Assembly: GCA_963841415.1 (NCBI GenBank)
Contig: CAWJCN010000004.1
Span: 186,001 to 250,000, forward strand
Reading direction: 5' to 3'
Length of the DNA stretch: 64,000 nt
From: DASUAS01 sp963841415
GTDB taxonomy: Bacteria > Actinomycetota > Acidimicrobiia > IMCC26256 > DASPTH01
In this document: positions 1-10,335 of the stretch, piece after piece
Numbering within the stretch: the stretch's first letter is position 1
Layout of the letters: each line of letters begins with the position of its first letter
Position numbers and translations under genes: made by a program
The notes under the pieces: generated by a model
What the model saw: only the letters and a program-made list of their open reading frames with translations
What the model was told of the DNA's origin: nothing
Database searches by the model: none

Positions 1-560
1 CCGAGCGAGTGCGCGGCGTCCACGAAGCGAGCGAGACCCTGGGGCCCGCCGTAGTCCGGGTGGGGCGCCGAGGTGTAGAGCCCGTCGTACCCCCAGCCGA
101 AATGTCCGGGGAAGGTGGCCACCGGCATGAGCTGGACGGCGGTGACGCCGAGGTCGACGAGCGCTGCGAGACGGTCGGCGGCGGCCTCGAAGGTGCCCTC
201 GGTCGTGAACGCTCCGACGTGCAGCTCGTAGACGACGAGATCGTGGAGGGCGACGCCCGGCCACGTGTGGTCCGTCCACACGAACGTACGCGGATCGACC
301 ACGCTCGACGATCCCCGAACGCCGTCGGGTTGGCACCGGCTCGTCGGGTCCGGGTACATGCGCGACGCGTCGACTCGGAAGCGGTAGCGGTCACCCGGCG
401 CGCCTGAGCACGTGAGGACGTGGGTGCCATCGCCGGCGGGGATGAGCGGCAGAGTTCCAGCGTCGGTCACGAGCTCGATGAGTCGCGCGTCGGGTGCCCA
501 CACCGTGAAGGTGACGTCGTCTCTCTCGACGACCGCGCCGAGGTGCGGAAAGCGACTCAC
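1..560 (-). CDS. treZ: Malto-oligosyltrehalose trehalohydrolase, 5' part (gene runs off the left edge)
   Basis: This is the N-terminal part (about 186 residues) of a GH13 enzyme. The family releases trehalose from maltooligosyl-trehalose in the cytoplasm. The translation begins with an N-terminal beta domain (FTVWAPDA, GDRYRFRVD), followed by VVYELHVGAFT and GWGYDGLYTSAPHPDYGGP, which are the TreZ hallmarks at the start of the catalytic barrel. The start is the GTG at 560, whose bases overlap the glgB stop as GTGA, so translation is probably coupled. The 3' end and catalytic residues lie outside the window. TreY would be expected next to it but cannot be seen. A generic GH13 isoamylase is the main alternative, but the YDGLY...HPDYGGP block argues for TreZ. 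Confidence 0.88.
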   Translation of the reverse strand, partial: MSRFPHLGAVVERDDVTFTVWAPDARLIELVTDAGTLPLIPAGDGTHVLTCSGAPGDRYRFRVDASRMYPDPTSRCQPDGVRGSSSVVDPRTFVWTDHTWPGVALHDLVVYELHVGAFTTEGTFEAAADRLAALVDLGVTAVQLMPVATFPGHFGWGYDGLYTSAPHPDYGGPQGLARFVDAAHSL

Positions 561-2722
561 GATCCCGACGGCGCGAGCCAGAGCACTCCGAGCGGCGGGA
601 GCGTCACGCGCGCCTGCCCGGCCCCAGTCTCACCGGGCGCGACCATCACCATGCCGCCGTTGCCCACGTCGGAGCCACCGAAGAAGCGCGAGTCGGTGTC
701 CAGGAGCTCCTCCCACTCCCCCGGCGCGGGGAACCCGATCGCGTACTCGTAGCGAGGCACGGGTGAGAGGTTCACGACGCAGACGACCGGGCGTCCTCCG
801 CCCGGGTCGTAGCGCGCGAACGCGAACACGTTGTGGTCGGCATCCGTGCCCGCGAGCCAGCCAAAGGCGCCCGGATCGTCGTCACCGGCCCACAGTGCCG
901 GCTCCGATCGGTAGCACCGGTTCAGGTCGCGCACGAGCGAGTGCATGCCCCGATGCCCAGGGACGTCGAGCAGGTCCCAGTCGAGCGCGTGGTCGTGATG
1001 CCATTCACGTTCCTGTGCGAGCTCACCGCCCATGAACAGCAGCTTCTTCCCGGGATGCGCCCACATGAACGCGAGCAAGGCTCGCAGGTTGGCCAACTGC
1101 TGCCAGCGGTCGCCCGGCATCTTCCCGAGCAAAGACCGCTTTCCGTGCACCACCTCGTCGTGCGACAACGGAAGGACGTACCGCTCGCTGTAGGCGTACA
1201 CCATCGCGAACGTGAGCTCGTCGTGGTGGAAGCGACGGTGGATCGGCTCACGCGCGTAGTACTCGAGAGTGTCGTGCATCCACCCCATGTTCCACTTCAA
1301 ACCGAAGCCCAGTCCGCCGTCGCTCAGCGGAGCGGTGACTCCCGGCCACGCCGTCGACTCTTCGGCGATCGCGTACGCGCCGGGCGCGGCTTCGGGCAAC
1401 CACGAGTTGAGATCACGCAGAAACGTGACGGCGTCGAGGTTCTCGCGTCCGCCGCGCGCGTTCGGAAGCCATTCGCCGGGTTCGCGGGAGTAGTCGAGGT
1501 AGAGCATCGACGCGACGGCATCGACGCGCAGCGCATCGACATGGAAGTCGCGTACCCAGGTGGCCGCGCTGGCGAGCAGGAAATTGCGCACTTCCGTGCG
1601 CCCGTAGTTGAAGATGAGCGTTCCCCAATCGGGGTGCGTGCCCTGACGCGGGTCGTGATGCTCGTAGAGCGCGGTGCCGTCGAAGCGCGCCAGGGCCCAG
1701 TCGTCACGTGGGAAGTGTGCAGGAACCCAGTCGACGATCACTCCGACGCCGCGACGGTGGAGCTCGTCGACGAAGGCGCGGAAGTCGTCAGGGGTTCCCC
1801 AGCGCGCCGAGGGCGCGTGGTAGCCGGTGACCTGGTAGCCCCACGACCCGCTGAACGGGTGCTCGAGCACGGCCATGAGCTCGAGGTGCGTGAAGCCGAG
1901 ATCGGTCACGTAGTCGCCGAGCTCGCGGGCGAGCGCCCGCCAGTCGAGGCCGAGCCGCCACGATCCGGGATGCACCTCGTACACCGACATCGGTCGCGGC
2001 GACGCGCTCGCGGTGGACCGGCGGGCCATCCACTCGTCGTCGGCCCAGCGGTGCGACGACTCGAACACGACGGATGCACTCGCGGGAGGTACTTCGTTCC
2101 ACGCCGCCAGCGGGTCGGCGTGGAGCCGCACGCGGTCGTCGGCCCCGTGGACCGCGAACTTGTAGCGCATGCCCGGCGACGCCGCCGGGACGAAGAGCTC
2201 CCACACGCCCGAGGCTCCGAGCGAGCGCATGGGGAGCGTGCGATCGTCCCAGCGGTTGCAGTCACCGACGAGGGCGACGGCGTGCGCGGCGGGCGCCCAC
2301 ACCGCGAACGAGATCCCGACGACTCCCTGGTGCTCTCGCACGTGCGCGCCGAGCACCCGGCCCAGCTCGCGGTGCTGGCCCTCGCCGAAGAGGTGGAGGT
2401 CGAGCTCGCCGAGCGAAGGGAGGAACCGGTACGGATCGTCGACCGGTTCCGGCGCGTCGGCGAGCAGCAGCCGGTAGCGGAGGCTCACGTCGGCGTCGGG
2501 CAGGACGAGCTCGAACAGACCGCGAGGGTCGACGCTCGTCATCGGGACGACGTCACCATCGAGGACGACGGCGGGGGTACGGCCACGCGGTTCGTAGGTG
2601 CGCACGAGCACGCCACCGTCGCGCGCCGGATGGAGCCCGAGCAGCTGGTGGGGATCGTGCTGGGTGCGCGCCAGCAGCCGTTCGAATTCCTGCTCCACGG
2701 CAGGGGCCAGGAGCCGACTCAC
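557..2722 (-). CDS. glgB: 1,4-alpha-glucan branching enzyme
   Basis: GlgB introduces alpha-1,6 branches into alpha-glucan. The 721-residue protein has the usual family length. An N-terminal domain comes first (HQLLGLHPA near residue 26), then a CBM48 domain (VWAPAAHAVALVGDCNRW near 141-158), then the GH13 barrel. The nucleophile is Asp401 in HVDALRVDAVASML, the acid/base is the first Glu of AEEST near 454, and the transition-state Asp lies in LSHDEVVHGKRSL. Start choice: the open frame continues upstream to 2938, but that part is antisense-like shadow. GTG at 2722 overlaps the mak stop as GTGA and begins the family N-terminus (VSRLLAPAVEQEFERLL). Its place behind glgE, treS and mak fits building glucan from maltose-1-phosphate. 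Confidence 0.95.
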   Translation of the reverse strand: MSRLLAPAVEQEFERLLARTQHDPHQLLGLHPARDGGVLVRTYEPRGRTPAVVLDGDVVPMTSVDPRGLFELVLPDADVSLRYRLLLADAPEPVDDPYRFLPSLGELDLHLFGEGQHRELGRVLGAHVREHQGVVGISFAVWAPAAHAVALVGDCNRWDDRTLPMRSLGASGVWELFVPAASPGMRYKFAVHGADDRVRLHADPLAAWNEVPPASASVVFESSHRWADDEWMARRSTASASPRPMSVYEVHPGSWRLGLDWRALARELGDYVTDLGFTHLELMAVLEHPFSGSWGYQVTGYHAPSARWGTPDDFRAFVDELHRRGVGVIVDWVPAHFPRDDWALARFDGTALYEHHDPRQGTHPDWGTLIFNYGRTEVRNFLLASAATWVRDFHVDALRVDAVASMLYLDYSREPGEWLPNARGGRENLDAVTFLRDLNSWLPEAAPGAYAIAEESTAWPGVTAPLSDGGLGFGLKWNMGWMHDTLEYYAREPIHRRFHHDELTFAMVYAYSERYVLPLSHDEVVHGKRSLLGKMPGDRWQQLANLRALLAFMWAHPGKKLLFMGGELAQEREWHHDHALDWDLLDVPGHRGMHSLVRDLNRCYRSEPALWAGDDDPGAFGWLAGTDADHNVFAFARYDPGGGRPVVCVVNLSPVPRYEYAIGFPAPGEWEELLDTDSRFFGGSDVGNGGMVMVAPGETGAGQARVTLPPLGVLWLAPSGS

Positions 2723-4065
2723 ACGAACGCCGCCTCGAGCAATCCGATGATGCTCTCGACCGGGATGTCGACCCACTCGGGCCGGTGGTCGAGCTCGTAG
2801 CGCAACTCGTAGAACGCCTTCTCCAGTTCGAACATCGTCAGTTGCTGCTCCTGGGCTTCGAGCGACGACGGCAAGACCGCCACCGCGGCGGAAGTGCGGT
2901 ACGCGTCGAGGAAGCGCGCTCGCGCCTCGGCCTCCCAACCGACGGCCACCGGTGTCCCGTCGCGGCGCGCCGCGCTCGCGAGATACGACAACGACCGCAG
3001 CATGCCGGCGACATCGCGCAGAGGTGCGCTCTTCTGCCGCCGCGCGGGAGCCGTACGCGCCGGCTCGCCTTCGAAGTCGATCACCATCCAGTCGTGGTCG
3101 TACCGCAGTGCCTGGCCGAGGTGCAGGTCGCCGTGGGTCCGGATGTTCCGCCCCAGCGCAGCTGACGGCGCGGTCGCCAGCACGAGGTCGTGGGCCTGGT
3201 TGCGCCGACCCACGAGGGCGGCAAGCTCTTCGCGGTCGCCGAGCTCGTCGAACGTGGCATCGATCTCCTCGTCGATCCGCGCCGAGAGGAGACCGGCGCT
3301 CTCGGGGGTCGGATCCTCGGGCGCGAACGCAGGATCGGAGACGTCGGACGCGAGCACGGCGTGCATCTCACCGACGACGGCACCGAGCTGCTCGAGCTGC
3401 GCGATCAGCCGGTCGGGCGACGACGCGAGCTCGCGCCGACCGAGCTCCCATCCGTCGACCGCGCCGGCCACGAAGCGCTGGAGCAAGCCCAGCGTCGCCT
3501 GCACCCGCTCACCCTCGTAGCCGTACCAGCCGGCGAGCTCGGGCACGTGCGAGAAGCCGTGCTCGGCGAAGAAGAGGAGCATGTCGAGCTCCGTGTTGAT
3601 TCCCGCCCGCACGTGGCGGTACGTCTTGACGAGCAGGTCGTCGACGACCACCACGGTGTTCGACGCTTCGGCTCCGAGCCCTCGCGCGACCGGTTCGGCG
3701 GGTGGCGTGATCGGTCGGATGGCATCGAACGCGATACGTCCGTCGGTCCCGACGACGGTTGCGCGCCCGGCGGTGAGCTCGACGAGTCGGGTGGCGAGCG
3801 CGGGGTCGTCGGTGGCTTCGAACACGTCGCCATCGCGGTCGCGCACGAGCAGCTGATAGAGCTCGCGGGTCCCCGTGTCGAACTGCAACTCGACGAGCAC
3901 CACTCGCAGGCTCGCGTCGTCGCAGAGCGCCACGGCGTCGACCACTCCCGCGCCGTGCACGTCGCGAGTGTGCGCTCCGTACCAACGCTGCTGCTGCAGG
4001 TACGGCACGAGCGCGTCGTCGTCGATCATGCCGGCCGACCCCAGCCGAGCGCGTTCCTCAGCCAT
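2719..4065 (-). CDS. mak: Maltokinase (Pep2/Mak)
   Basis: Maltokinase phosphorylates maltose with ATP to maltose-1-phosphate, the donor used by GlgE. The protein is about 448 residues and has an aminoglycoside-phosphotransferase-like C-terminal fold. It shows IRTHGDLHLGQ (catalytic loop), VIDFEGEP (metal-binding DFE) and the family signature with SAPLRDVAGMLRSLSYLA. The N-terminal QQRWYGAHTR matches the maltokinase cap domain. ATG at 4065 is preferred; an in-frame GTG lies one codon upstream at 4068. The start overlaps the treS stop by 8 bp, and the stop is fused to the glgB start (GTGA). In many actinobacteria treS and mak are fused or adjacent, as here. Confidence 0.94.
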   Translation of the reverse strand: MAEERARLGSAGMIDDDALVPYLQQQRWYGAHTRDVHGAGVVDAVALCDDASLRVVLVELQFDTGTRELYQLLVRDRDGDVFEATDDPALATRLVELTAGRATVVGTDGRIAFDAIRPITPPAEPVARGLGAEASNTVVVVDDLLVKTYRHVRAGINTELDMLLFFAEHGFSHVPELAGWYGYEGERVQATLGLLQRFVAGAVDGWELGRRELASSPDRLIAQLEQLGAVVGEMHAVLASDVSDPAFAPEDPTPESAGLLSARIDEEIDATFDELGDREELAALVGRRNQAHDLVLATAPSAALGRNIRTHGDLHLGQALRYDHDWMVIDFEGEPARTAPARRQKSAPLRDVAGMLRSLSYLASAARRDGTPVAVGWEAEARARFLDAYRTSAAVAVLPSSLEAQEQQLTMFELEKAFYELRYELDHRPEWVDIPVESIIGLLEAAFV

Positions 4066-5797
4066 CACTCCGCCTCAGCACGAACCAGAAGAACCCGCGA
4101 CCCGGCAGCGTGAGCAGATACGGCAGCGTGCCGATGCTCGGGAACCGCGTGCGACCGAACATCTCCTCCGGCTCCATCCCCTCGAAGCGCGAGAGATCGA
4201 GCTCGACCGCCTGCGCGGAGCGCGCCATGTTGTGGACGCACAGCACCACTTCTTCCTCGAACGTGCGCAGGTGCGCGAACACGTGGTGGTTGGCTGGTCG
4301 CAACGCCTCGTAACCGCCGCACCCGAACACCGGATGGTCCTTGCGGAGGGCGATGAACCGGTGGATCCAGCGCAGCAGCGAGGTCGACGTGCGCAACTGC
4401 GCCTCCACGTTGACGGCCTGGTAGCCGTACACGGGATCCATGAGGGGTGGGAGGTAGAGCCGCGCGAAGTCGGCGCGCGAGAACCCCCCGTTGCGATCGC
4501 CGGTCCACTGCATCGGCGTGCGGACGCCGTCGCGGTCGCCGAGGTAGATGTTGTCGCCCATCCCGATCTCGTCGCCGTAGTAGAGGATCGGGCTCCCGGG
4601 CAGCGAGAACAGCACGGCAGTTGCCAGCTCCATGTCGTCGCGGCCGTTCTCGAGCAGCGGCGCGAGCCGACGTCGGATGCCGAGATTGAGCCGCATGAGC
4701 GGGTCGTTGGCATACTCGCCGTACATGTAGTCGCGTTCCTCGTCGGTCACCATCTCGAGCGTCAGCTCGTCGTGGTTGCGGAGGAACACTCCCCACTGCG
4801 CGTTCTCCGGGATCTCGGGCGTCTGCTCGAGGATGTCGATGATGGGTCGTGCTTCTTCCCGCCGCATCGACATGAACAGGCGCGGCATCACCGGGAACTG
4901 GAACGCCATGTGGCACTCGTCGCCGTCGCCGAAGTACTCGACGACGTCCGCGGGCCACTGATTCGCTTCGGCGAGCAGCACCCGGTCCGGGTACTCGTCG
5001 TCGATGGTCTTGCGGATCCGCTTCAGGAACGTGTGCGTCGCCGGAAGGTTCTCGCAGTCGGTGCCTTCCTGCTCGAACAGGTACGGCACCGCATCGAGCC
5101 GCAGGCCGTCGAGACCGAAATCGAGCCAGTACCGCATCACGTCGAGCAGCGCGTCCTGGACCTCGGGGTTCTCGAAGTTCAGGTCGGGTTGATGCGAGAA
5201 GAAGCGGTGCCAGTAGTACTGGCCGACGACCGGATCGAACGTCCAGTTCGACGACTCGCTGTCGACGAAGATGATGCGCGCGTCCCGGTAGCGATCTTCG
5301 GTGTCGGACCACACATACCAGTCGCGCCTGCGGCTGTCGCGCGACGCCCGCGCGTCGCGAAACCACTCGTGGTCACTGGAGGTGTGGTTCATGACGAGAT
5401 CGGCGATCACGCGAATACGGCGCTGGTGGGCCTGCTCGACGAACGCGGCGAAGTCGTCGGTGCTGCCGTAGTCCGGATGCACCGAGTAGAAGTCGGAGAT
5501 GTCGTAGCCGCCGTCACGCAGTGGCGATGCGTAGAACGGAAGCAGCCAGATGCAATCGATCCCCAGCCATTCGAGGTAGTCGAGCCGTTCGGTCAGGCCG
5601 AGGAAGTCGCCGATGCCGTCGCCGTTCCCATCGGCGAAGCCGCGGACGTGGATCTCGTAGAACACCGCGCGCTTGAACCACAGCGGGTCCGACTCGAACC
5701 AGCGCGGCGCGGCATCGGTCAGCCCACCGGCGGCAGTGAGCTGCCGTCGGAGGTCGCCCAGCTCGGGTCGGCGGAGCGTGAGCTCGCCCGTGCTCAT
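4058..5797 (-). CDS. treS: Trehalose synthase / maltose alpha-D-glucosyltransferase
   Basis: TreS interconverts trehalose and maltose and here would feed maltose to the adjacent kinase. The protein is 579 residues, normal for the family. FKRAVFYEIHVRGFADGNGDGIGD opens the GH13 barrel. The nucleophile is Asp235 in GLRLDAVPYL, the acid Glu277 lies in LLAEANQWP, and the third catalytic Asp is in LRNHDELTLEM. The N-terminus with PLWFKRAVFYE is diagnostic of TreS among GH13 enzymes. The open frame continues far upstream only as a shadow of glgE. ATG at 5797 overlaps the glgE stop as ATGA, giving tight coupling. Confidence 0.95.
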   Translation of the reverse strand: MSTGELTLRRPELGDLRRQLTAAGGLTDAAPRWFESDPLWFKRAVFYEIHVRGFADGNGDGIGDFLGLTERLDYLEWLGIDCIWLLPFYASPLRDGGYDISDFYSVHPDYGSTDDFAAFVEQAHQRRIRVIADLVMNHTSSDHEWFRDARASRDSRRRDWYVWSDTEDRYRDARIIFVDSESSNWTFDPVVGQYYWHRFFSHQPDLNFENPEVQDALLDVMRYWLDFGLDGLRLDAVPYLFEQEGTDCENLPATHTFLKRIRKTIDDEYPDRVLLAEANQWPADVVEYFGDGDECHMAFQFPVMPRLFMSMRREEARPIIDILEQTPEIPENAQWGVFLRNHDELTLEMVTDEERDYMYGEYANDPLMRLNLGIRRRLAPLLENGRDDMELATAVLFSLPGSPILYYGDEIGMGDNIYLGDRDGVRTPMQWTGDRNGGFSRADFARLYLPPLMDPVYGYQAVNVEAQLRTSTSLLRWIHRFIALRKDHPVFGCGGYEALRPANHHVFAHLRTFEEEVVLCVHNMARSAQAVELDLSRFEGMEPEEMFGRTRFPSIGTLPYLLTLPGRGFFWFVLRRSDG

Positions 5798-7617
5798 CGC
5801 TGGACCAGCACGTGCGCGCCGCCGGGGGGCAGCCGCACGTAGTTGTCGCCGACGCGCCAGTCGTGAGCACCGCCCGAGAGCAGGTCCACCACCGCGAACT
5901 GCTCCGGCAGGCCGAGCGAGTCGGGCAGGGTGACGAGCCCCTCGCAGTCGGCGTGCGGATCGAGGTTCACGCACACCGTCACCGCATCGGATCCGCGTCC
6001 CTTCACGTAGCCGATGAGCTGGTCGTGCGCGGTGTCGACGAACGTGACGTTGTCGACCCGACGGAACACGTCGGAGGCGCGCCGGATCTCGTTGCAGCGG
6101 CGCACGAGGGGACCGAGCTCCCCTCCCACCGTGCCCGTCGAGCACTGGTACTTCTCGGAGTCGCGGTATTCCTCGCTGCCAGGGCGCAGGGCGACACCGG
6201 CCGCGCGCTCGAACCCCGAGTACATCCCCCACGACGGCGACAACGTCGCGGCGAGCACGATGCGCGCGGCGAACGCCGGACCACCGCCGAGCTGCAGGTA
6301 CTCGTGGAAGATGTCGGGGGTGTTCACGAAGAAGTTGGGCCGGAACCAGTCGGTCTGACCTGCGAGCTCGCGGACGTACGACTCGAGCTCGACGCGCGTG
6401 TTGCGCCACGTGAAGTAGGTGTACGACTGGCTGAACCCGATCTTCGCCAGCGTCGACATCACGGCCGGTCGGGTGAACGCTTCGGCGAGGAAGACGACGT
6501 CCGGGAAGTCGTCGCGCACCGAGGTGATGAGCCACTCCCAGAACGCGAACGGCTTGGTGTGCGGGTTGTCGACGCGGAACACGCGTACGCCATGGCCGAT
6601 CCAGTGCTCGACCACACCGAGCAGCGCCCGCCACAGCTCCGCCGCATTCGGGCTGTCGAAGTCGAAGTTGACGATGTCCTGGTAGCGCTTGGGCGGGTTC
6701 TCGGCGTACTTCACCGAGCCGTCCGGTCGCCACGCGAACCATTCCGGGTGCTCGGCCAGCCACGGGTGGTCGGGCGAGCACTGCACCGCGAAGTCGAGCG
6801 CAATCTCGAGCCCGAGCTCATGGGCGCGCTCGACGAGCCGGTCGAAGTCGGCCAGGGTCCCGAGGTCGGGGTGCACCGCGGTGTGACCACCTGCCGGGCC
6901 GCCGATCGCCCAGGGACTCCCCGGATCGTGGTCCGATGCGGCGAGTGCGTTGTTGCGGCCCTTGCGGTTCGTGGTGCCGATCGGGTGGAGGGGAGGGAGG
7001 TAGACGATGTCGAAGCCCAGATCGGCGACGTCGGGCAGCGCGGCACGCACGCCGTCGAACCCACCGAACGACCGCGGGAAGAGCTCGTACCACGCCCCGA
7101 ACGCGGCGAGGGCGGGCTCGGCGATCACGGACAGCGGGGCGCCGAGCGATGTGGTCGCCATCCGCACCTCACCGCCCGCGTCGAGTGCGGCGGCGACGTC
7201 GGCGAGCGGGACGCCGAGCAACACCTCGCCTTCCGCGATCTCTGCCCCGAGCTCGGTCTCCCCCGCTTCGACCTTGCGGCGCAGCTCGTCGTGCCAGGTC
7301 GCCGCCAAGTCGACCCAGGCGTCGATCGCGTACTCCCAGCGGCCCGTCGTGTCGACGCAGAACGCGCCCTCGAAGCGGTCGGGTTCGTCATGCGCCTCGG
7401 TCATGGGCACGCGCGCCCATCGACGCGTGCCCACCTTCCGGTAGCGGAGCTCGGCCCGCACCTGGGCGTGACCATCGGCGACGACGGTGGCGCGCACGTC
7501 GACACGCTCGCCGACGACGCGCTTCACCGAGTACCGCCCGCACTCGACCTGGGGGGTCACGGCGGAGATGCGCACGCGCGCGGTCACCTGTGCGTTCCCT
7601 GGCGTCCGATTGGGCAT
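5794..7617 (-). CDS. glgE: Alpha-1,4-glucan:maltose-1-phosphate maltosyltransferase
   Basis: GlgE transfers maltosyl units from maltose-1-phosphate to growing linear alpha-glucan and is the defining enzyme of the GlgE pathway. The protein is 607 residues, slightly shorter than the usual 650-700. It has the N-terminal beta domain, WYELFPRSFGGFDGV, the phosphate-pocket block PIGTTNRKGRNNAL and the catalytic RVFRVDNPHTKPFAFWEWL with its nucleophile Asp. Acid Glu lies in VFLAEAFTRP. ATG at 7617 is chosen; a GTG eleven codons in (VTARVRIS) is possible. It is the first gene of the five-gene operon and is divergent from malQ across only 50 bp (7618-7667), in which I see no clear operator. Confidence 0.95.
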   Translation of the reverse strand: MPNRTPGNAQVTARVRISAVTPQVECGRYSVKRVVGERVDVRATVVADGHAQVRAELRYRKVGTRRWARVPMTEAHDEPDRFEGAFCVDTTGRWEYAIDAWVDLAATWHDELRRKVEAGETELGAEIAEGEVLLGVPLADVAAALDAGGEVRMATTSLGAPLSVIAEPALAAFGAWYELFPRSFGGFDGVRAALPDVADLGFDIVYLPPLHPIGTTNRKGRNNALAASDHDPGSPWAIGGPAGGHTAVHPDLGTLADFDRLVERAHELGLEIALDFAVQCSPDHPWLAEHPEWFAWRPDGSVKYAENPPKRYQDIVNFDFDSPNAAELWRALLGVVEHWIGHGVRVFRVDNPHTKPFAFWEWLITSVRDDFPDVVFLAEAFTRPAVMSTLAKIGFSQSYTYFTWRNTRVELESYVRELAGQTDWFRPNFFVNTPDIFHEYLQLGGGPAFAARIVLAATLSPSWGMYSGFERAAGVALRPGSEEYRDSEKYQCSTGTVGGELGPLVRRCNEIRRASDVFRRVDNVTFVDTAHDQLIGYVKGRGSDAVTVCVNLDPHADCEGLVTLPDSLGLPEQFAVVDLLSGGAHDWRVGDNYVRLPPGGAHVLVQR

Positions 7618-7667
7618 GACCCGTCAGAGATGCCCCAGGCCCGCGCGTTCCAATCAGTGACACGACC

Positions 7668-8918
<1,251 letters not shown>

Positions 8919-9004
8919 ATTGGGGGTGAACGCTGTCTCCAGACGCGCAGGCACCGCGTTGACTGGTCGACGACACCGCACACACCCCACGCTGCGAGGT
9001 CACC

Positions 9005-9184
9005 ATGCTGACGATGCTGCGTGTCGACACTGCAGTCGACACCTCCCCCACCACCCCCCAGGTCGACGATCTGCTCGCGGTCTACCTCGGGCAGACCAGT
9101 GGCGGCCGCGTCCCCGCACCTGGCTGCGGCCAGCCCGTCACGGACGCCCAGGACCTCTGGGACTACCTGGGCGATTTCGCCTGA
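9005..9184 (+). CDS. Small acidic protein of unknown function (59 aa)
   Basis: I do not recognise this gene. ATG at 9005 is preceded by a GAGG ribosome site five bases upstream, and a TTGACT hexamer about 60 bases upstream could be a -35 element. The 59-residue product is acidic (ending DLWDYLGDF) with a central GGRVPAPGCG loop containing one Cys. Most codons end in G or C, as in real genes here. Its last 22 bases overlap the 3' end of the convergent amidohydrolase. No signal peptide or membrane segment is visible. The case rests on the ribosome site and codon bias. Confidence 0.5.
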   Translation: MLTMLRVDTAVDTSPTTPQVDDLLAVYLGQTSGGRVPAPGCGQPVTDAQDLWDYLGDFA

Positions 9185-10266
9185 ACGAGGCGGCCCGACA
9201 AATTCCAGATCCGGGCCGCGTTGCCTTCGATCATGAGGTCGCGCTCGGCGTGGGGCACGCCCTCGAACGTCTCGTCGATCACCGCCAACGACTTCGGCCA
9301 CGTCGACACCGGGTGCGGGTAGTCGCTCGACCAGAGCAGGTTCTGCGCGCCGAGCACGTGACGGAGGTGGCGCACCGGATCCGGCTCGTCGATGAAGGTC
9401 ATCGCCATGTTGCGGTGGTAGTAGAAGCTCGGCAGCTCGCCGTCGAGGACCGGGAACTCGTAGCCCTGGCGCAACACCATGTCGTCGAGGAACGCGAGGT
9501 AGCCCGCGACCCACGCCAGGCCCGGCTCCACGAACACGATCTTGAGGTCTGGGTATCGGGTGAGGACGCCGGTGAGGAGCCACATCCCGAGGGCTTCGCA
9601 CGCCGACAGCGGCATGCACGACAACGTCCACGCCAGGCGCGGGGTGGGGTCGCGGTCGGCGAGCTGGTCGAGCGCGGTGTTGAGCCCGATGTGACAGCAC
9701 ACCGGCAGGCCACTGGCCGAGATCGCCGCCCACATGCGGTCGTAGCGCTCGTGGAAGTAGTCGGGTTGCCCGAGCTCGGCGGGAAACACCGGGAGCTGCA
9801 ACGACTTGCCGCCCATCGACGCGACGCGCTCGATCTCGGCGACCGCGAGGTCGATGTCGTGGATCGGCACCTGGTAGGTGACGACCAGCCGTGACGGATC
9901 GGCCGACGCGAAGTCGTGCAGGGTGTCGTTGAACGCGCGCGTGGCCTCGGCCGCGCCCGTCGGCAAGAGATAGAGGTAGCGGTACGCGCTGACCTCGCAG
10001 TAGAGGACCTCGACGTCGACGCCGTCGACGTCCATGTCGCGCAGGCGTTCGTGCGGATCGGAGTAGCCGGGCCGGTTCCACGACGCGTGCTTGATCTCGT
10101 TGCCGCCCTGGTTCGCCCTCGCCGCGTTGCCGCCCAACATCTCGCGGTACGCCTGCATCAGCGCGGCGTCGTACTCGTCATGTAGCCGTGTCTCGAGATG
10201 CGCCTTCACGTCGTCGTGCTGGACGCTCACGTGGGAGTCGGCCGAGATGATGCGGGAGGTCGCCAT
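9163..10266 (-). CDS. Amidohydrolase family 2 (metal-dependent hydrolase)
   Basis: A TIM-barrel hydrolase or decarboxylase of the amidohydrolase-2 family, 367 residues from the chosen start. Visible features are the N-terminal metal motif ISADSHVSV (Asp-x-His), PHERLRDMDVDGVDVEVLY, CHIGLN with a metal His, PDLKIVFVEPGLAWV, and NLLWSSDYPHPVSTWP near the C-terminus with the SDYPH metal/catalytic Asp. Enzymes of this type act on aromatic or cyclic acids, so the substrate cannot be named. ATG at 10266 (MATSRIISADSH) is preferred over an upstream in-frame codon that would read into the operator. It is divergent from a tetR gene across 69 bp containing palindromes, which suggests TetR control. Confidence 0.85.
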   Translation of the reverse strand: MATSRIISADSHVSVQHDDVKAHLETRLHDEYDAALMQAYREMLGGNAARANQGGNEIKHASWNRPGYSDPHERLRDMDVDGVDVEVLYCEVSAYRYLYLLPTGAAEATRAFNDTLHDFASADPSRLVVTYQVPIHDIDLAVAEIERVASMGGKSLQLPVFPAELGQPDYFHERYDRMWAAISASGLPVCCHIGLNTALDQLADRDPTPRLAWTLSCMPLSACEALGMWLLTGVLTRYPDLKIVFVEPGLAWVAGYLAFLDDMVLRQGYEFPVLDGELPSFYYHRNMAMTFIDEPDPVRHLRHVLGAQNLLWSSDYPHPVSTWPKSLAVIDETFEGVPHAERDLMIEGNAARIWNLSGRLVQAKSPR

Positions 10267-10292
10267 GCCGCGATTCTTGCACCGTCGGCGCC

Positions 10293-10329
10293 TCAATCGC
10301 TTGATTCAATCGGCTGATTGAACTAGGGT
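10293..10329. promoter_or_regulatory. TetR-type operator and tetR -10 element
   Basis: An exact inverted repeat, TTCAATC-4 bp-GATTGAA (10305-10322), sits in the amidohydrolase/tetR intergenic region. A second, shorter one, AATC-4 bp-GATT (10294-10305), is fused to its left side. TAGGGT at 10324-10329 lies six bases before the tetR ATG and looks like the -10 box of a leaderless transcript. Binding of the adjacent TetR here would shut both divergent promoters. That is inference from position and symmetry. Confidence 0.7.
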
Positions 10330-10335
10330 GCCCGG

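Noticed and set aside
2074..3165. Long plus-strand Arg-rich open frames over glgB and mak, and similar ones throughout
   Set aside because: They are antisense or off-frame shadows of GC-rich genes: low-complexity Arg/Ala/Pro translation, no ribosome sites, no domain matches.
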